From Phycisphaera sp. (lineage in GTDB: Bacteria; Planctomycetota; Phycisphaerae; Phycisphaerales; Zrk34), in contig WGMA01000020.1 of NCBI GenBank assembly GCA_016125285.1, positions 62,001-126,000 of the forward strand: a DNA stretch of 64,000 nucleotides, in the 5' to 3' direction. Shown here one piece after another: positions 41,987 through 50,096 of this stretch (the stretch's first letter is position 1; every line of letters starts with the position of its first letter). The notes below the pieces were generated by a model. That model did not search any database. It was not told where the DNA came from and saw only the letters and a program-made list of their open reading frames with translations. The position numbers and the translations under genes are program-made.

Positions 41987-43504
41987 ATGCAGGTAGACGC
42001 ATTCTGGAAGCACTGGAAAGTCTCGGAAGACCCGTTCGTTGCCGAGGAGGCGAGGGACGATCCGATCTACATGCGTCTGATGGACGCCAACACCGCGCAC
42101 CCGGAGTTCCAGAAGGTGTTCGGCCAGCCCGACAAGCCCGCCGCGGCGGTGGTGTTCGGCGAGAAGGGCAGCGGCAAGACCGCCCTGCGCCTGCTCTGCG
42201 AAAAGCACATCCAGGCGTTCAACGAGAAACACCCCAACGAACGCGTGTGGGTCGTGCGGTACGACGACCTGAACCCCGTGCTCGACAACTTCACGCACTC
42301 CACGCGGCGGTACAACCAGTCCGATGACAAGGTGCTCAAGAAGTTCAAGCTGATCGATCACCAGGACGCGATCCTGTCGCTGCTGGTCACGCGGCTGATC
42401 GACGGGCTGCTGACCGACCGCGACGACATCCAGTTGCCCGACGACGCCGTCGAGCGCATCCGCAAGATGCCGCGCAACCGCCGGGCCGACCTCGCCGTGA
42501 TCACCGCGCTCTACGATCAGCATCACACCGGCCAGTTCAGCACACGCTGGAAGGCCGTGCGGAAGATGCTGCACCTGTCGAAGTTCCCGATTCTTCCGTT
42601 CGCGAAGTGGACCGGCCTCGTGCTCGCCGCGATCACGGTGCTGGCGCTGCTCTATATCAAGCTGTTTGTGAAGGGCGCGCCCGACCTGACGACGAAGGGG
42701 CTGATCGGACTGGCGGGCTTCGGCGGCGTGGCGGGGCTCGGCTACTGGGCGTGGACGAACCTGCGGCTGTGGATGGCCGGTCGTCGGATCGGCGCGGCGA
42801 TGCGCACGGTGCACCGCACGGCCGGGCAGGTCCGCCAGGCGTTCGCGGAGATCGGGCGGCGCGACCTCGAGGGCGTGCCGTTCCCGGAGGTCGACGACCA
42901 CGACAGCCGGTACCAGCTGACCGGCCGCCTGCTCGACATCCTGCGTGACCTGGGCTACCAGGGCATGATCGTGCTGGTCGACCGGATGGACGAGCCGTCG
43001 ATGATCAACTCCGACGCCGAGAAGATGAAGTCGCTGGTCTGGCCGATGCTGAACAATAAATTCCTCCAGCAGGACCGCGTGGGCGTGAAGCTGCTGCTGC
43101 CGATCGAGCTGCGGCACCTGCTGCGGCGTGAGGACGCGGACTTCTTCCAGCGTGCCCGCCTCGACAAGCAGCACATGATCGACCGCCTGACCTGGAGCGG
43201 GGCGACGCTTTTTGACCTGTGCACCCGCCGTCTTCAGGCTTGTCGAATCGACGGCGTCGAATCGGTCACGCTGACCGATCTGTTTGACGACGACGTGTCC
43301 ACGACGGACCTGATCGACGCGTTGGACCAGATGCAGCAGCCCCGCGACGCGTTCAAGTTCATCTATCAGACGATCCAGGAGCACTGTTCTAACGTGCCGC
43401 AGGATCAGCCGATATGGAAAATCCCCAAGCTGACGCTCAACCAGGTGCGCAAGCAGCAAAGCCAGCGCGTGCAGGAGTTGCAACGGGGATTGACACCCGC
43501 ATAA
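41987..43504 (+). CDS. Membrane-embedded P-loop NTPase, KAP-like
   Basis: A 505-residue P-loop ATPase. Walker A is FGEKGSGKT (Gly58-Thr65) and Walker B is MIVLVDRMDEP (~327-337, Asp332 and Asp335/Glu336). Between them two hydrophobic helices (~208-227 WTGLVLAAITVLALLYIKLF and ~237-256) are inserted, the hallmark of KAP-family NTPases, whose nucleotide site sits on the cytoplasmic face of the membrane. The N-terminus has a WKHWKVSEDPFVAEEA segment, and after Walker B comes a DRVGVKLLLPIELRHLLRR helix and a C-terminal helical tail. AAGGTGA precedes ATG 41987. No partner gene is in an operon with it; function unknown, with scaffold or stress/defence roles known for KAP relatives. Confidence 0.75.
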   Translation: MQVDAFWKHWKVSEDPFVAEEARDDPIYMRLMDANTAHPEFQKVFGQPDKPAAAVVFGEKGSGKTALRLLCEKHIQAFNEKHPNERVWVVRYDDLNPVLDNFTHSTRRYNQSDDKVLKKFKLIDHQDAILSLLVTRLIDGLLTDRDDIQLPDDAVERIRKMPRNRRADLAVITALYDQHHTGQFSTRWKAVRKMLHLSKFPILPFAKWTGLVLAAITVLALLYIKLFVKGAPDLTTKGLIGLAGFGGVAGLGYWAWTNLRLWMAGRRIGAAMRTVHRTAGQVRQAFAEIGRRDLEGVPFPEVDDHDSRYQLTGRLLDILRDLGYQGMIVLVDRMDEPSMINSDAEKMKSLVWPMLNNKFLQQDRVGVKLLLPIELRHLLRREDADFFQRARLDKQHMIDRLTWSGATLFDLCTRRLQACRIDGVESVTLTDLFDDDVSTTDLIDALDQMQQPRDAFKFIYQTIQEHCSNVPQDQPIWKIPKLTLNQVRKQQSQRVQELQRGLTPA

Positions 43505-43802
43505 TCTGCCTAGCTTTTAAGCACATGTGAGCAGTTTTTAGGCCATCTGCGGCATTCATATGCACGTCCGATAGCAGGCTGCGCGGGGGATCAGTCGTTT
43601 TTTCCTCGCCTCAAGTCTTGCTTAATCTCGTTTTAACGCTAAACAGGCTGCTTAACCGATGGTGGGGTTGCTTGTAGCCCCGTTGCCGGGGCCCCCGTTT
43701 GGCATAAGGTTTGCCAGTGAGGGGGCAATGCAGCAATGGAGCTGTCATTGGATGGATCGTTTTTCACGCATTAGGGTTCCACCCCAGAATAGGAGACACG
43801 TG
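43505..43802. other. Regulatory spacer upstream of the porin
   Basis: 298 bases without a gene. It holds a CACATGTG palindrome inside AGCACATGTGAGCA (43520-43535 region), three TGCTTAA/TTGCTTG-like words, a GGGG...CCCC inverted pair near 43665-43682 and the sigma-54 type promoter at 43700-43714. No transcription terminator for the NTPase gene is clear. Confidence 0.5.
43700..43714 (+). promoter_or_regulatory. Sigma-54 (RpoN) type -24/-12 promoter
   Basis: TGGCAT-AAGGT-TTGC has the GG and GC dinucleotides at exact -24/-12 spacing (TGGCA-N6-TTGC). Transcription would start near 43726 and leave a ~77-base leader before ATG 43803. It is the only good match I noticed in an intergenic region of the window. 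Confidence 0.55.
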
Positions 43803-44714
43803 ATGAGTGGGTTCAAGAAGTTTACGATCGGGTGCGCGGCTGCAGTCCTGGCGATGTCCATGGTCTACACGCCGTCGGCCCGCGCGGAAGGGGAAGAAGC
43901 GGCCGGTCCCAACACCGGTAACGTTTCACTGTCTGTCAGCATCGACGTCGCGACCGAGTACTGGTTCCGCGGCATCGCCCAGGAGAACCAGGGCGCGATC
44001 GTCGAGCCCGGCATCAACATTTCGTTCGCGCTGTGTGACTGGGCCAGTGTCTACTTCGGCACCTGGAACTCGCTGCATGGCCACCAGAACAGCGACGCGA
44101 TCGATGCCGACGTCTGGTACGAGTCTGACTGGTTCGTTGGCACGTCGCTCACGTTCGACAAGATTGGCGTCGACCTGAGCTACGTGAACCTCTACAGCCC
44201 GGCTTTCGCCGGCGTGTTCGCCCAGGAAATCGACCTGAGCTTCTCGTATGACGACTCTGAGTTGCTCGGCGACTGGGCCCTGAGCCCGTCGGTCCTGTTT
44301 GCCTTCGAGTTCGACGGTGGCTCCGACAACGGCAGCAACCACGGCATCTACGCCCAGCTGAGCTTCGGCCCCAGCTTCACGATCATCGACTCGAAGGACT
44401 ACCCCGTCACCCTGTCGGTTCCGTTCACCTTCGGCTTCAGCGTCAGTGACTACTACGAGAACGGCGCCGGCGACGACAACACCTTCGGTTTCGCCCAGAT
44501 CGGGCTTGATTTCTCCGTGCCGCTGGCGTTCATCCCGGCCGACTTCGGCTCGTGGTCCGCTCACGCGGGCGTCAACTTCATCTTCCTTGGAGACTCCGCC
44601 GGCAGCATCGGCAAGGACTTCGTGGACGATGCGGAGACGGTCCCCGGCTTCGGCGTGACCACGCACGACGATTTCTCGGTGTACGGTGTCTTCGGCATCG
44701 GCTTCGAGTACTAA
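43803..44714 (+). CDS. TorF-family outer-membrane porin-like protein
   Basis: A 303-residue beta-barrel outer-membrane protein. Signal peptide MSGFKKFTIGCAAAVLAMSM with cleavage near ARA-EG. The mature protein opens NVSLSVSIDVATEYWFRGIAQ, the characteristic start of the TorF/CHP02001 family (V-A-S-x-Y-x-F-R-G), and continues in alternating polar/hydrophobic strands rich in Asp, Gly and aromatic residues, ending in the terminal Phe-Glu-Tyr. It should form a channel for small solutes. AGGAGA lies before ATG 43803. The upstream sigma-54 type promoter suggests regulation by an enhancer-binding protein, for example in response to a nutrient. A strong terminator follows. Codon use is less GC-extreme than its neighbours. 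Confidence 0.85.
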   Translation: MSGFKKFTIGCAAAVLAMSMVYTPSARAEGEEAAGPNTGNVSLSVSIDVATEYWFRGIAQENQGAIVEPGINISFALCDWASVYFGTWNSLHGHQNSDAIDADVWYESDWFVGTSLTFDKIGVDLSYVNLYSPAFAGVFAQEIDLSFSYDDSELLGDWALSPSVLFAFEFDGGSDNGSNHGIYAQLSFGPSFTIIDSKDYPVTLSVPFTFGFSVSDYYENGAGDDNTFGFAQIGLDFSVPLAFIPADFGSWSAHAGVNFIFLGDSAGSIGKDFVDDAETVPGFGVTTHDDFSVYGVFGIGFEY

Positions 44715-44807
44715 ACCTGACCCTTTTCTTTGCCGGCCTACGGGCCGGAAAAGGGCGGACCGGTGCTCCCGGAACCCGGCACCGTTCGCCTGATGACTCC
44801 ACCCGAG

Positions 44808-44840
44808 CCGCCCGCTGGTCACCCCAGCGGGCGGTTTTTT
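44808..44840 (+). terminator. Strong Rho-independent terminator after the porin gene
   Basis: An 11-base perfect stem, CCGCCCGCTGG (44808-44818) with CCAGCGGGCGG (44824-44834), a 5-base loop and six T residues. Confidence 0.92.
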
Positions 44841-44873
44841 GCGCGCACAGCGCGCGCCGAGAGCGATCGGGTT

Positions 44874-44972
44874 TGAGTCTTGATTCTTGAATCCTGATTT
44901 TTGATTGGGCGTCCAACACGCGTGACGATCGAGCATTGCCAGATCGAAAATCCAAAGTCAAAAATCGAAAAT
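44874..44972. repeat. AT-rich element with inverted arms
   Basis: Left arm 44874-44906 (TTGATTCTTGAATCC type) and right arm 44942-44972 (AATCGAAAATGC type) flank a ~35-base GC-rich core. The arms are rough reverse complements and resemble those at 16364-16470; it fills the gap between the porin terminator and the end of thiG. Confidence 0.5.
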
Positions 44973-44978
44973 GCTGTT

Positions 44979-45830
44979 CTACTCGCCCGGGATGTAGCTG
45001 ATCACGCCGCTCCACGGGCTCGACGCGGTGGCGTAGAGACGCTTGGGGATGCGGCCGGACAGGTAAGACAGGCGACCAGCCAGGCACGCGTGACGCATGG
45101 CGTGCGCCATCTTCACCGCGTCCTTCGCGTGGGCGATGCCGGTGTTGAGCAGCACGCCATCCGCGCCCAGTTCCATGGCGATCGTCACGTCGCTCGCCGC
45201 GCCGACGCCCGCGTCAACGATCACCGGGTACTCCGCGTCGCCGTCCTTGAGCAGCTCGAGGATGATGCGGATGTTGTTGGGATTCAGCACGCCCTGGCCC
45301 GAGCCGATCGGCGATCCGGCGGGCATCACGGTCGTCGCGCCCGCCTCCTTGATCTTCACCGCCATGATCGGGTCGTCCGACGTGTAACACAGCACGCTGA
45401 ACCCGTCGGCGACGAGCTCGCGCGTGGCCTCCAGCGTGCCCTGCGGGTCGGGCAGCAGCGTCTTCTTGTCGCCGAGCACCTCGAGCTTGACCCAGTCCTT
45501 GCCGGGGTTGTCGAGCTGGTCGAGCAGCTCCCGTCCGAGGCGCGCCACACGCACGGCGTCTTCCGCGTTGAAGCAGCCCGCGGTGTTCGGCAGGATCGTA
45601 TAGCGGTCGGTGTCGATGAAATCGAGCAGCGACTCGCCCTTGTCGTTGATCAGCCGCTCGCGGCGCACCGCGACGGTGATCACCTCCGACCCGCTGGCGT
45701 CGAGCGCGGCCTGCATGATCGGGTACGTCTCGTACTTGCCGGTTCCGACGATCAGCCGCGACGTCAGCGTGCGGGCGCCGAGCTGCAGCGGCTTGTCGAG
45801 CGGTTCGTTTGTCGTCTTCGCATCAGTCAT
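44979..45830 (-). CDS. thiG: Thiazole synthase
   Basis: TIM-barrel enzyme forming the thiazole of thiamine from deoxyxylulose-5-phosphate, dehydroglycine or iminoglycine, and ThiS-thiocarboxylate. The 283-residue protein shows [122 protein letters not shown], all in ThiG order. ATG 45830 with GGTGAG seven bases upstream is preferred to an upstream in-frame GTG 45842. thiS lies 65 bases upstream on the same strand. ThiG is usually ~255-265 residues; the extra length is at the C-terminus ([20 protein letters not shown]). Confidence 0.97.
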   Translation of the reverse strand: MTDAKTTNEPLDKPLQLGARTLTSRLIVGTGKYETYPIMQAALDASGSEVITVAVRRERLINDKGESLLDFIDTDRYTILPNTAGCFNAEDAVRVARLGRELLDQLDNPGKDWVKLEVLGDKKTLLPDPQGTLEATRELVADGFSVLCYTSDDPIMAVKIKEAGATTVMPAGSPIGSGQGVLNPNNIRIILELLKDGDAEYPVIVDAGVGAASDVTIAMELGADGVLLNTGIAHAKDAVKMAHAMRHACLAGRLSYLSGRIPKRLYATASSPWSGVISYIPGE

Positions 45831-45895
45831 GTTTCGTCTCACCGTTTAGCGACGCCCCGCAGGGGCGTGCGTCACCTGTCACTTGTTCCTTGCCT

Positions 45896-46099
45896 TCATC
45901 CCCCGCCAACCAGCGTCACGACCTCAACCACGTCGCCGTCGTTCAGCGTCGTCGTCGCGTGCTCGCGTTTCGGGGCCAGCCGCTTGTTGACCTCCACGGC
46001 CACGGCCTGCTTTTCCAGCCCCAGCTCGCGCACGAGGTCCGCGACGGTGGCCTCACCGCCGGGCATCTCATACGCATCGCCGTTCAGCGTCAGCTTCAT
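45896..46099 (-). CDS. thiS: Sulfur carrier protein ThiS
   Basis: A 67-residue ubiquitin-fold sulfur carrier. It begins MKLTLNGDAYEMPGGEATVADLV, has EKQAVAVEVNKRLAPKREH and DGDVVEVVTLVGGG, ending in the di-glycine tail that is adenylated and thiocarboxylated before delivering sulfur to ThiG. ATG 46099 is chosen since the -10 TATGAT lies only nine bases upstream, so longer readings would start before the transcript. It lies directly upstream of thiG in the same direction and downstream of tilS. ThiF and ThiH partners are not in the window. Confidence 0.93.
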   Translation of the reverse strand: MKLTLNGDAYEMPGGEATVADLVRELGLEKQAVAVEVNKRLAPKREHATTTLNDGDVVEVVTLVGGG

Positions 46100-46108
46100 A
46101 ATCCGCCA

Positions 46109-46114
46109 ATCATA
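46109..46114 (-). promoter_or_regulatory. -10 TATGAT close to the thiS start
   Basis: Minus-strand TATGAT with nine bases to ATG 46099, implying a leader of only about three bases. It lies between the stop of tilS and thiS. Confidence 0.35.
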
Positions 46115-46161
46115 CAGGCATTCACGGGGGTTTTCACAGCGGCCGATCGCGGGGGCGTCGA

Positions 46162-47175
46162 TCACCGCGGCGTGATGCGGATCGCGTCGAACGTGACCTC
46201 GATCCGCACGCCGGCCAGGTCGAACACGCGTGTCTCGCCGTTGTCGCTTACCGCCGCCTCAACGACCGGCGACAGCGTGTGCGTGGCGAGCTGATCGCTG
46301 GGCGAGCCGCGATCGAGGCACACACGTCGCAGCACCGCGGCGAGCAGGGCGGCGGGCGTCTGGCGTGCCGCGGTTCGGTCGATCACGACGCCGTCAGATG
46401 TCTCCGTCGTGAGCCGCGCCGCGTGTCGGCGCGCGGCAGCGTCAAAGACGCGTGACGCTTCCCGCAGGCGGTCCGCCGTGTCCGTCGCCTTCTTCGCCGC
46501 GTCGGGCCGCAGGTCGCGGAGCACCGGCAGCACGTCGGCACGCAGCCGCGCCCGCCAGCGTGACACGTCGGCGTTCGTCGGGTCTTCACGCCAGGGCTGG
46601 TCGATCTCGTTCAGCAGCGCCACCGCCTCGTCGTGCGTCACGCGCAGCATCGGGCGGACCAGCGTCGCGTCGCAGCCCTTCGTACGCCGTCGCCACGCGA
46701 TGCCCGACATGCCGCGCGCCGACGCGCCGCGCACGATCCGCATCAGCAGCGTCTCGAGCTGATCGTCGGCGTGATGCGCCGTGGCGATGCGGTCCGCGTC
46801 GACCTCCGCCGCGACCTCCGCCAGCGCCGCGTAGCGCATCCGTCGCGCGTTCTGCTCGACGTTGCCCACCGCGCCGCCCGGCCTGATGTCACGCACGTGC
46901 AGCGGAAGCGACAGCGCCTCGGCCAGCTCACGCACGAACGCCGCGTCGGCGTCCGCGTCGTCACGCAGGTCGTGGTTGACGTGGCACACGTGCAGGTCGA
47001 GCGACCATTCCTTGCGACCCGCCAGCGCCGCCATCGCCCGCAGCAACGCCACCGAGTCGGCCCCGCCGCTGACCGCCACGAGCACGCGGTCGCCCGGCTC
47101 CACCCCGCAGCGATCGCGCAGCGACTCGGCGATCTGGCGGACAAACGGGTGGCGATGCAGCATGTCGATTATCAT
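46162..47175 (-). CDS. tilS: tRNA(Ile)-lysidine synthase
   Basis: ATP-dependent enzyme converting C34 of the CAU-anticodon tRNA-Ile to lysidine so that it reads AUA. The 337-residue form shows the PP-loop VLVAVSGGADSVALL, the HVCHVNHDLRDDADADAAFV segment, EQNARRMRYAAL, RIATAHHADDQLETLLMRIVRGA and the PWREDPTNAD substrate region; the C-terminal domain is short, as in small bacterial TilS. ATG 47175 has GGGTGA about five bases upstream; ATG 47163 and ATG 47187 are alternatives. If 47187 is used, its start codon overlaps that of the divergent larC-like gene in a shared CATG. Confidence 0.93.
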   Translation of the reverse strand: MIIDMLHRHPFVRQIAESLRDRCGVEPGDRVLVAVSGGADSVALLRAMAALAGRKEWSLDLHVCHVNHDLRDDADADAAFVRELAEALSLPLHVRDIRPGGAVGNVEQNARRMRYAALAEVAAEVDADRIATAHHADDQLETLLMRIVRGASARGMSGIAWRRRTKGCDATLVRPMLRVTHDEAVALLNEIDQPWREDPTNADVSRWRARLRADVLPVLRDLRPDAAKKATDTADRLREASRVFDAAARRHAARLTTETSDGVVIDRTAARQTPAALLAAVLRRVCLDRGSPSDQLATHTLSPVVEAAVSDNGETRVFDLAGVRIEVTFDAIRITPR

Positions 47176-47185
47176 AACGTCACCC

Positions 47186-47647
47186 ATGGATCAGCCCCCC
47201 ACACAGGTCGTTGAGATCGCCTGCAACCTGGACGACGCGTCCGGCGAGGTCGTCGGCGCGGCGATCGACACGCTGCTGGAAGCCGGGGCGCTCGACGCGT
47301 GGGTCACGCCGATCACGATGAAGAAGCACCGGCCCGGCGTCACGCTCAGCGTGCTGTGCGAATCCGGGCTGATGGACACGATGGCCCGCCTCGTGATCGA
47401 GCTGACCGGCACGTTCGGCGTCCGTTACCGCGACTGGTCGCGCGTCGTGCTCGATCGGCGGCACGAGACGGTTACCACGCGCTACGGCGACTTGCGGATC
47501 AAGGTCGGGTCGATGCACGGCAAGGTGATCCTCGCCAAGCCGGAGTACGACGACGTCGCGGCCGCGGCGGAGCGGCACGGCGTGAGCGTGCGGCGTGTGA
47601 TGGATGCGGCCCGCGCCGCGGCGGACGCGTGGCTCGCGAGGCGTTAA
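47186..47647 (+). CDS. larC: Stand-alone LarC C-terminal domain (nickel insertion protein)
   Basis: A 153-residue protein that corresponds only to the C-terminal half of LarC, the CTP-dependent cyclometallase that inserts nickel into the pincer cofactor of lactate racemase and relatives. The matching segments are VEIACNLDDASGEVVGAAIDTLLEAGALDAWVTPITMKKHRPGVTLSVLCE (read in parts), IELTGTFGVRYRDWSRVVLDR, RYGDLRIKVGSMHGKVILAKPEYDDVAAAAE. The N-terminal LarC1 part is not upstream, where tilS lies on the other strand. In some Firmicutes LarC is made from two frames by a programmed shift; here the domain begins with its own ATG 47186. Whether it works with a LarC1 elsewhere is unknown. Confidence 0.85.
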   Translation: MDQPPTQVVEIACNLDDASGEVVGAAIDTLLEAGALDAWVTPITMKKHRPGVTLSVLCESGLMDTMARLVIELTGTFGVRYRDWSRVVLDRRHETVTTRYGDLRIKVGSMHGKVILAKPEYDDVAAAAERHGVSVRRVMDAARAAADAWLARR

Positions 47648-47679
47648 AGACAAGAACCAATGGCGAAGCCCCGAGCGGC

Positions 47680-48543
47680 TCAGTCGGGCCATTCGCCGCT
47701 GAACACCTCGGTCGCGGGGCCCGTCATGTAGACACGCTTGTCGGACTCGCGCCACTCGAGCGTCAGGTCGCCGCCGGGCAGGTGCGCGAGGATCCTGCGG
47801 TCGGTCTTGCCGGTCAGCACGCCCGCGACGCACACCGCCGACGCGCCCGTGCCGCACGCCAGCGTGATGCCGCTGCCGCGCTCCCACGTCCGCATCGTCA
47901 CCTCGCCGCGGCTGTGTACCTGCACAAAGTGCACGTTGATGCGTCGAGGGAACCACGGGTGATTCTCGATCACCGGCCCGATCGTAGCGAGCGGTATCGC
48001 CTGTACGTCGTCGACGAAGAATGTCACGTGGGGATTGCCCATCGACACGCACGTCATCGCGGGGTCCGGCAGGTCGATGCCGCCCTCGAACGGGTGACCG
48101 ATGACGCGGTCGACGTCGCCGACGCCGGGGATCTTCACGGGGATCTTCGCCGCCTCGATGATCGGCTCGCCCATGTCGACGGTCGCCATCGCGAGCCTGC
48201 CGTTGCCGTTGGTCGTGAAATCGATCGTCAGCACGCCGTTGCCGGTCTGCACGCGCATGGGCTTGGCGTCGGTCAGGCCGTGGTCGTGGGCGTACTTGGC
48301 GACGCAGCGGACGCCGTTGCCGCACATCTCCGACTCGGACCCGTCGGCGTTGAACATGCGCATGCGGACGTGCGCGTCGACGCCTTGCTCGGGCGGCAGC
48401 ACGAGGATCAGCCCGTCGCCGCCGACGCCGGTGTGGCGGTCCGCGATGACCGGCGCGAGCGACGTGGGGTCCGCGACCTTCTCGTCGAAGCCGTTGACGT
48501 AGACGTAGTCGTTGCCGATGCCGTGCATCTTGGTGAAACGCAT
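47680..48543 (-). CDS. dapF: Diaminopimelate epimerase
   Basis: PLP-independent epimerase interconverting LL- and meso-diaminopimelate for lysine and peptidoglycan synthesis. The 287-residue protein has MRFTKMHGIGNDYVYVN, RHTGVGGDGLILV, the first active-site MCGNGVRC (Cys74), PHVTFFVDDV, and the second active-site ITLACGTGASAV (Cys230). GGAGGCGACGCG precedes ATG 48543. The presence of dapF suggests a DAP-based cell wall, which fits the view that planctomycetes keep peptidoglycan. It converges with the larC-like gene and lies 31 bases after the M48 protease gene on the same strand. Confidence 0.97.
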   Translation of the reverse strand: MRFTKMHGIGNDYVYVNGFDEKVADPTSLAPVIADRHTGVGGDGLILVLPPEQGVDAHVRMRMFNADGSESEMCGNGVRCVAKYAHDHGLTDAKPMRVQTGNGVLTIDFTTNGNGRLAMATVDMGEPIIEAAKIPVKIPGVGDVDRVIGHPFEGGIDLPDPAMTCVSMGNPHVTFFVDDVQAIPLATIGPVIENHPWFPRRINVHFVQVHSRGEVTMRTWERGSGITLACGTGASAVCVAGVLTGKTDRRILAHLPGGDLTLEWRESDKRVYMTGPATEVFSGEWPD

Positions 48544-48574
48544 CGCGTCGCCTCCGTGACAGACCCGCAGTTTA

Positions 48575-50005
48575 TCACATGTCGCCGGCGCCGCCGAGGA
48601 TGATCGCGGCGAGGAGCACCGCGGCGCACACCCAGCGGATGCGGCGGACCTTGCGGTCGATCGGGCAGTCGTCGACGCGCTGGCCCACGAGCGTGTCGAG
48701 GTACGCGATGCGCCACGGGATCGAGCCGTGCCGCCAGTTCATCGGCGTCATCGCCTCCCAGATCGTCGAGGGTCGCCCCAGCGGGATGTGGTTCATCTTC
48801 GCCACCTGCGTCAACGCCTCGGTGACCACGTGCACCGCCTCGGCTGTGATGACGCCCGGCGCCGCGGGGTCACCGAGCCGCTCGGTCATGTGCTGCACGG
48901 CGAACGTGTCGGCCTGCCGCTCGAAGCGGCGCGAGATGTAGCCGAACACCACCGCGAAACCCATCGTCAGCACGAAGATGATCGGCACCTGCACGTTGGG
49001 GTCCTGCTCCCAGGTCTCGGGCATCCGCCAGCCGAGCGATTCCGCGGCGAGTTGTACGCCGGAGATCGCCATCGCCACGACGCTGATCGACGCGGCGGCG
49101 CAGACCAGCATCCACGGGATGTGGCGGCGTGTGACGTGCCCGAGCTCGTGCGCCATCACCGCCTCGACGTGGTCGGGGTCCATGCGTTCGATGAGGCCGT
49201 CGGTCAGCAGGATGTAGCGGAGGCGGCCGACGATGCCCATGACCGCGCCGTTGACCATCCCGCCATGCGTGCGCCACATCAGCAGCGTGCGGACGCGCAC
49301 GTGGTACTTGCGGCACAGGTCCAGCAGGCGATTGTGCAGTTCGCTCGGCGGCAGCGGCACGGTGTCCCAGACGAAGCGGATCATCAGCGGCGCGAACATG
49401 AACACGATGATCAGCCCCGCGGCGCTGACCACGGAGTGATACGGCTCGGCCGCGACGTAGCGGTCGACGATCTGCATCCACCCCAGCAGCAACAGCAGGG
49501 GCGCCATCATCAACAGCAACTGATGGCGGACCTGCGAGGCGATGAACCGCAGGCGCGGGAAGCGGCCCTCGTCGTCGGGATGGGCGCCGCGCAGGTAGCG
49601 GTCGATCGGGTAGTACGCCGCCCACATCAGCATCAGCGCCCCGAACACCGGCGACAGCGCCAGCACGTCGTTGACGAGGATCAGGTCGCCGAGGCGGACA
49701 CGCAGCCACTCCAGCCAGCCCAGCGCGAACAGGTCGACGAGAAACATCAGGGCCAGGCCCCACTGGCAGATCGACGAGAACATCCGCAGCCGCGTGAGGA
49801 TCGGCTCGCATCGCTCGGGGCGGCGGCGGACGGCGCGGAACGCCGAGTGATAGACGATCCACGCGAACAGCGAGATCACCAGGAACGGCGCGATCGCCAG
49901 CACGGGCACCAGCCACGGCCAGGCGTCGAGGATGGGGTCGGTCTGCGGACCCATCTGGCGGTAGGCCATCAGCCCCATCATCAGGATGATCACGTAAAGC
50001 TGCAT
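48575..50005 (-). CDS. M48-family membrane metalloprotease
   Basis: A 476-residue integral membrane zinc protease. The N-terminal half has several hydrophobic helices (VIILMMGLMAY, WPWLVPVLAIAPFLVISLFAWIVY, WGLALMFLVDLFALGWL, ALSPVFGALMLMWAAYY, and LLLMMAPLLLLLGW). The catalytic motif VMAHELGHVTRRH lies at ~281-293, with the downstream ISRRFERQADTFAV Glu/Asp segment (~375) that supplies the third zinc ligand. The order fits Ste24/CAAX-type M48 proteases more than HtpX. ATG 50005 is used; GTG 50011 is an alternative. It may process or degrade membrane proteins in the cytoplasmic membrane. dapF follows by 31 bases. Confidence 0.88.
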   Translation of the reverse strand: MQLYVIILMMGLMAYRQMGPQTDPILDAWPWLVPVLAIAPFLVISLFAWIVYHSAFRAVRRRPERCEPILTRLRMFSSICQWGLALMFLVDLFALGWLEWLRVRLGDLILVNDVLALSPVFGALMLMWAAYYPIDRYLRGAHPDDEGRFPRLRFIASQVRHQLLLMMAPLLLLLGWMQIVDRYVAAEPYHSVVSAAGLIIVFMFAPLMIRFVWDTVPLPPSELHNRLLDLCRKYHVRVRTLLMWRTHGGMVNGAVMGIVGRLRYILLTDGLIERMDPDHVEAVMAHELGHVTRRHIPWMLVCAAASISVVAMAISGVQLAAESLGWRMPETWEQDPNVQVPIIFVLTMGFAVVFGYISRRFERQADTFAVQHMTERLGDPAAPGVITAEAVHVVTEALTQVAKMNHIPLGRPSTIWEAMTPMNWRHGSIPWRIAYLDTLVGQRVDDCPIDRKVRRIRWVCAAVLLAAIILGGAGDM

Positions 50006-50096
50006 AATCACACCGGGCCGGCGTGCGTCGCCGCGACCCGAAAGAATTGTACGATCGATCGGGCCCGGACATCGACCCCGCCGCCGCGCGCTGTCG

